This document shows, piece after piece, positions 5,914 through 5,916 of a DNA stretch of 5,916 nucleotides. The DNA is taken from assembly GCA_009774655.1 (NCBI GenBank), contig VSOD01000266.1, positions 1-5,916 on the forward strand, written 5' to 3'. Numbering within the stretch: position 1 is the first letter of the stretch; the number at the start of each line of letters is the position of its first letter. The translations under genes were made by a program, and so were the position numbers. The notes below the pieces were generated by a model. The model was not told where the DNA came from. It saw only the letters and a program-made list of their open reading frames with translations, and ran no database searches. The DNA is from Lachnospiraceae bacterium. Its GTDB lineage: Bacteria; Bacillota_A; Clostridia; Lachnospirales; Lachnospiraceae.

Positions 5914-5916
5914 GAT

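Overview
The window looks like chromosomal DNA of a spore-lineage Firmicute, most likely a gut Lachnospiraceae. The reasons are a protein carrying the Spo0A DNA-binding domain, a clostridial-type glycogen synthase, a SpoVB/MurJ-like flippase, a DUF3502-type sugar-binding protein and an Rpn-type nuclease remnant. Shine-Dalgarno sites are strong (GGAGG) and base composition is medium. The species assignment is by family resemblance only. Every gene I can support is on the minus strand, so transcription runs from high to low coordinates.

Reading in the direction of transcription: (1) 5916-5359 holds the 3' end of an extracellular sugar-binding lipoprotein gene. It has no visible start, an in-frame TAG and a hairpin at its upstream edge, and it ends in a good intrinsic terminator. 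(2) 5356-5243 is a 37-codon scrap that reads like the C-terminal tail of a lost glycosidase. (3) 5222-4056 is an intact cytoplasmic GH5 exo-beta-1,3-glucanase-like gene, followed by a perfect 12-bp hairpin. (4) 3836-3339 is the C-terminal third of an Rpn/PD-(D/E)XK nuclease ('putative transposase') whose catalytic core is absent. (5) 3154-2636 is a 172-residue protein made of the Spo0A effector domain without a functional receiver. (6) 2537-1092 is glgA, the glycogen synthase, with its own -10 element. (7) 1081-950 is a structured intergenic RNA region. A long nested inverted repeat is followed by an intrinsic terminator whose 5' arm can instead pair with an upstream segment, an attenuator-like layout. 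(8) 913-1 is the N-terminal 304 residues of a polysaccharide/lipid II-type flippase that runs off the window.

Functionally there are two halves. Region 5916-3339 appears to be a decayed beta-glucan/sugar uptake and degradation locus with one surviving enzyme and several 5'-truncated remnants. Region 3154-1 is a conserved-looking block: a Spo0A-like regulator, glycogen synthesis and envelope/polysaccharide export. The most interesting items are the attenuator-like element before the flippase, the receiver-less Spo0A protein with a possible vestigial receiver start, and the run of genes that keep 3' ends but have lost 5' ends. I see no CRISPR array, tRNA, rRNA or complete insertion sequence.
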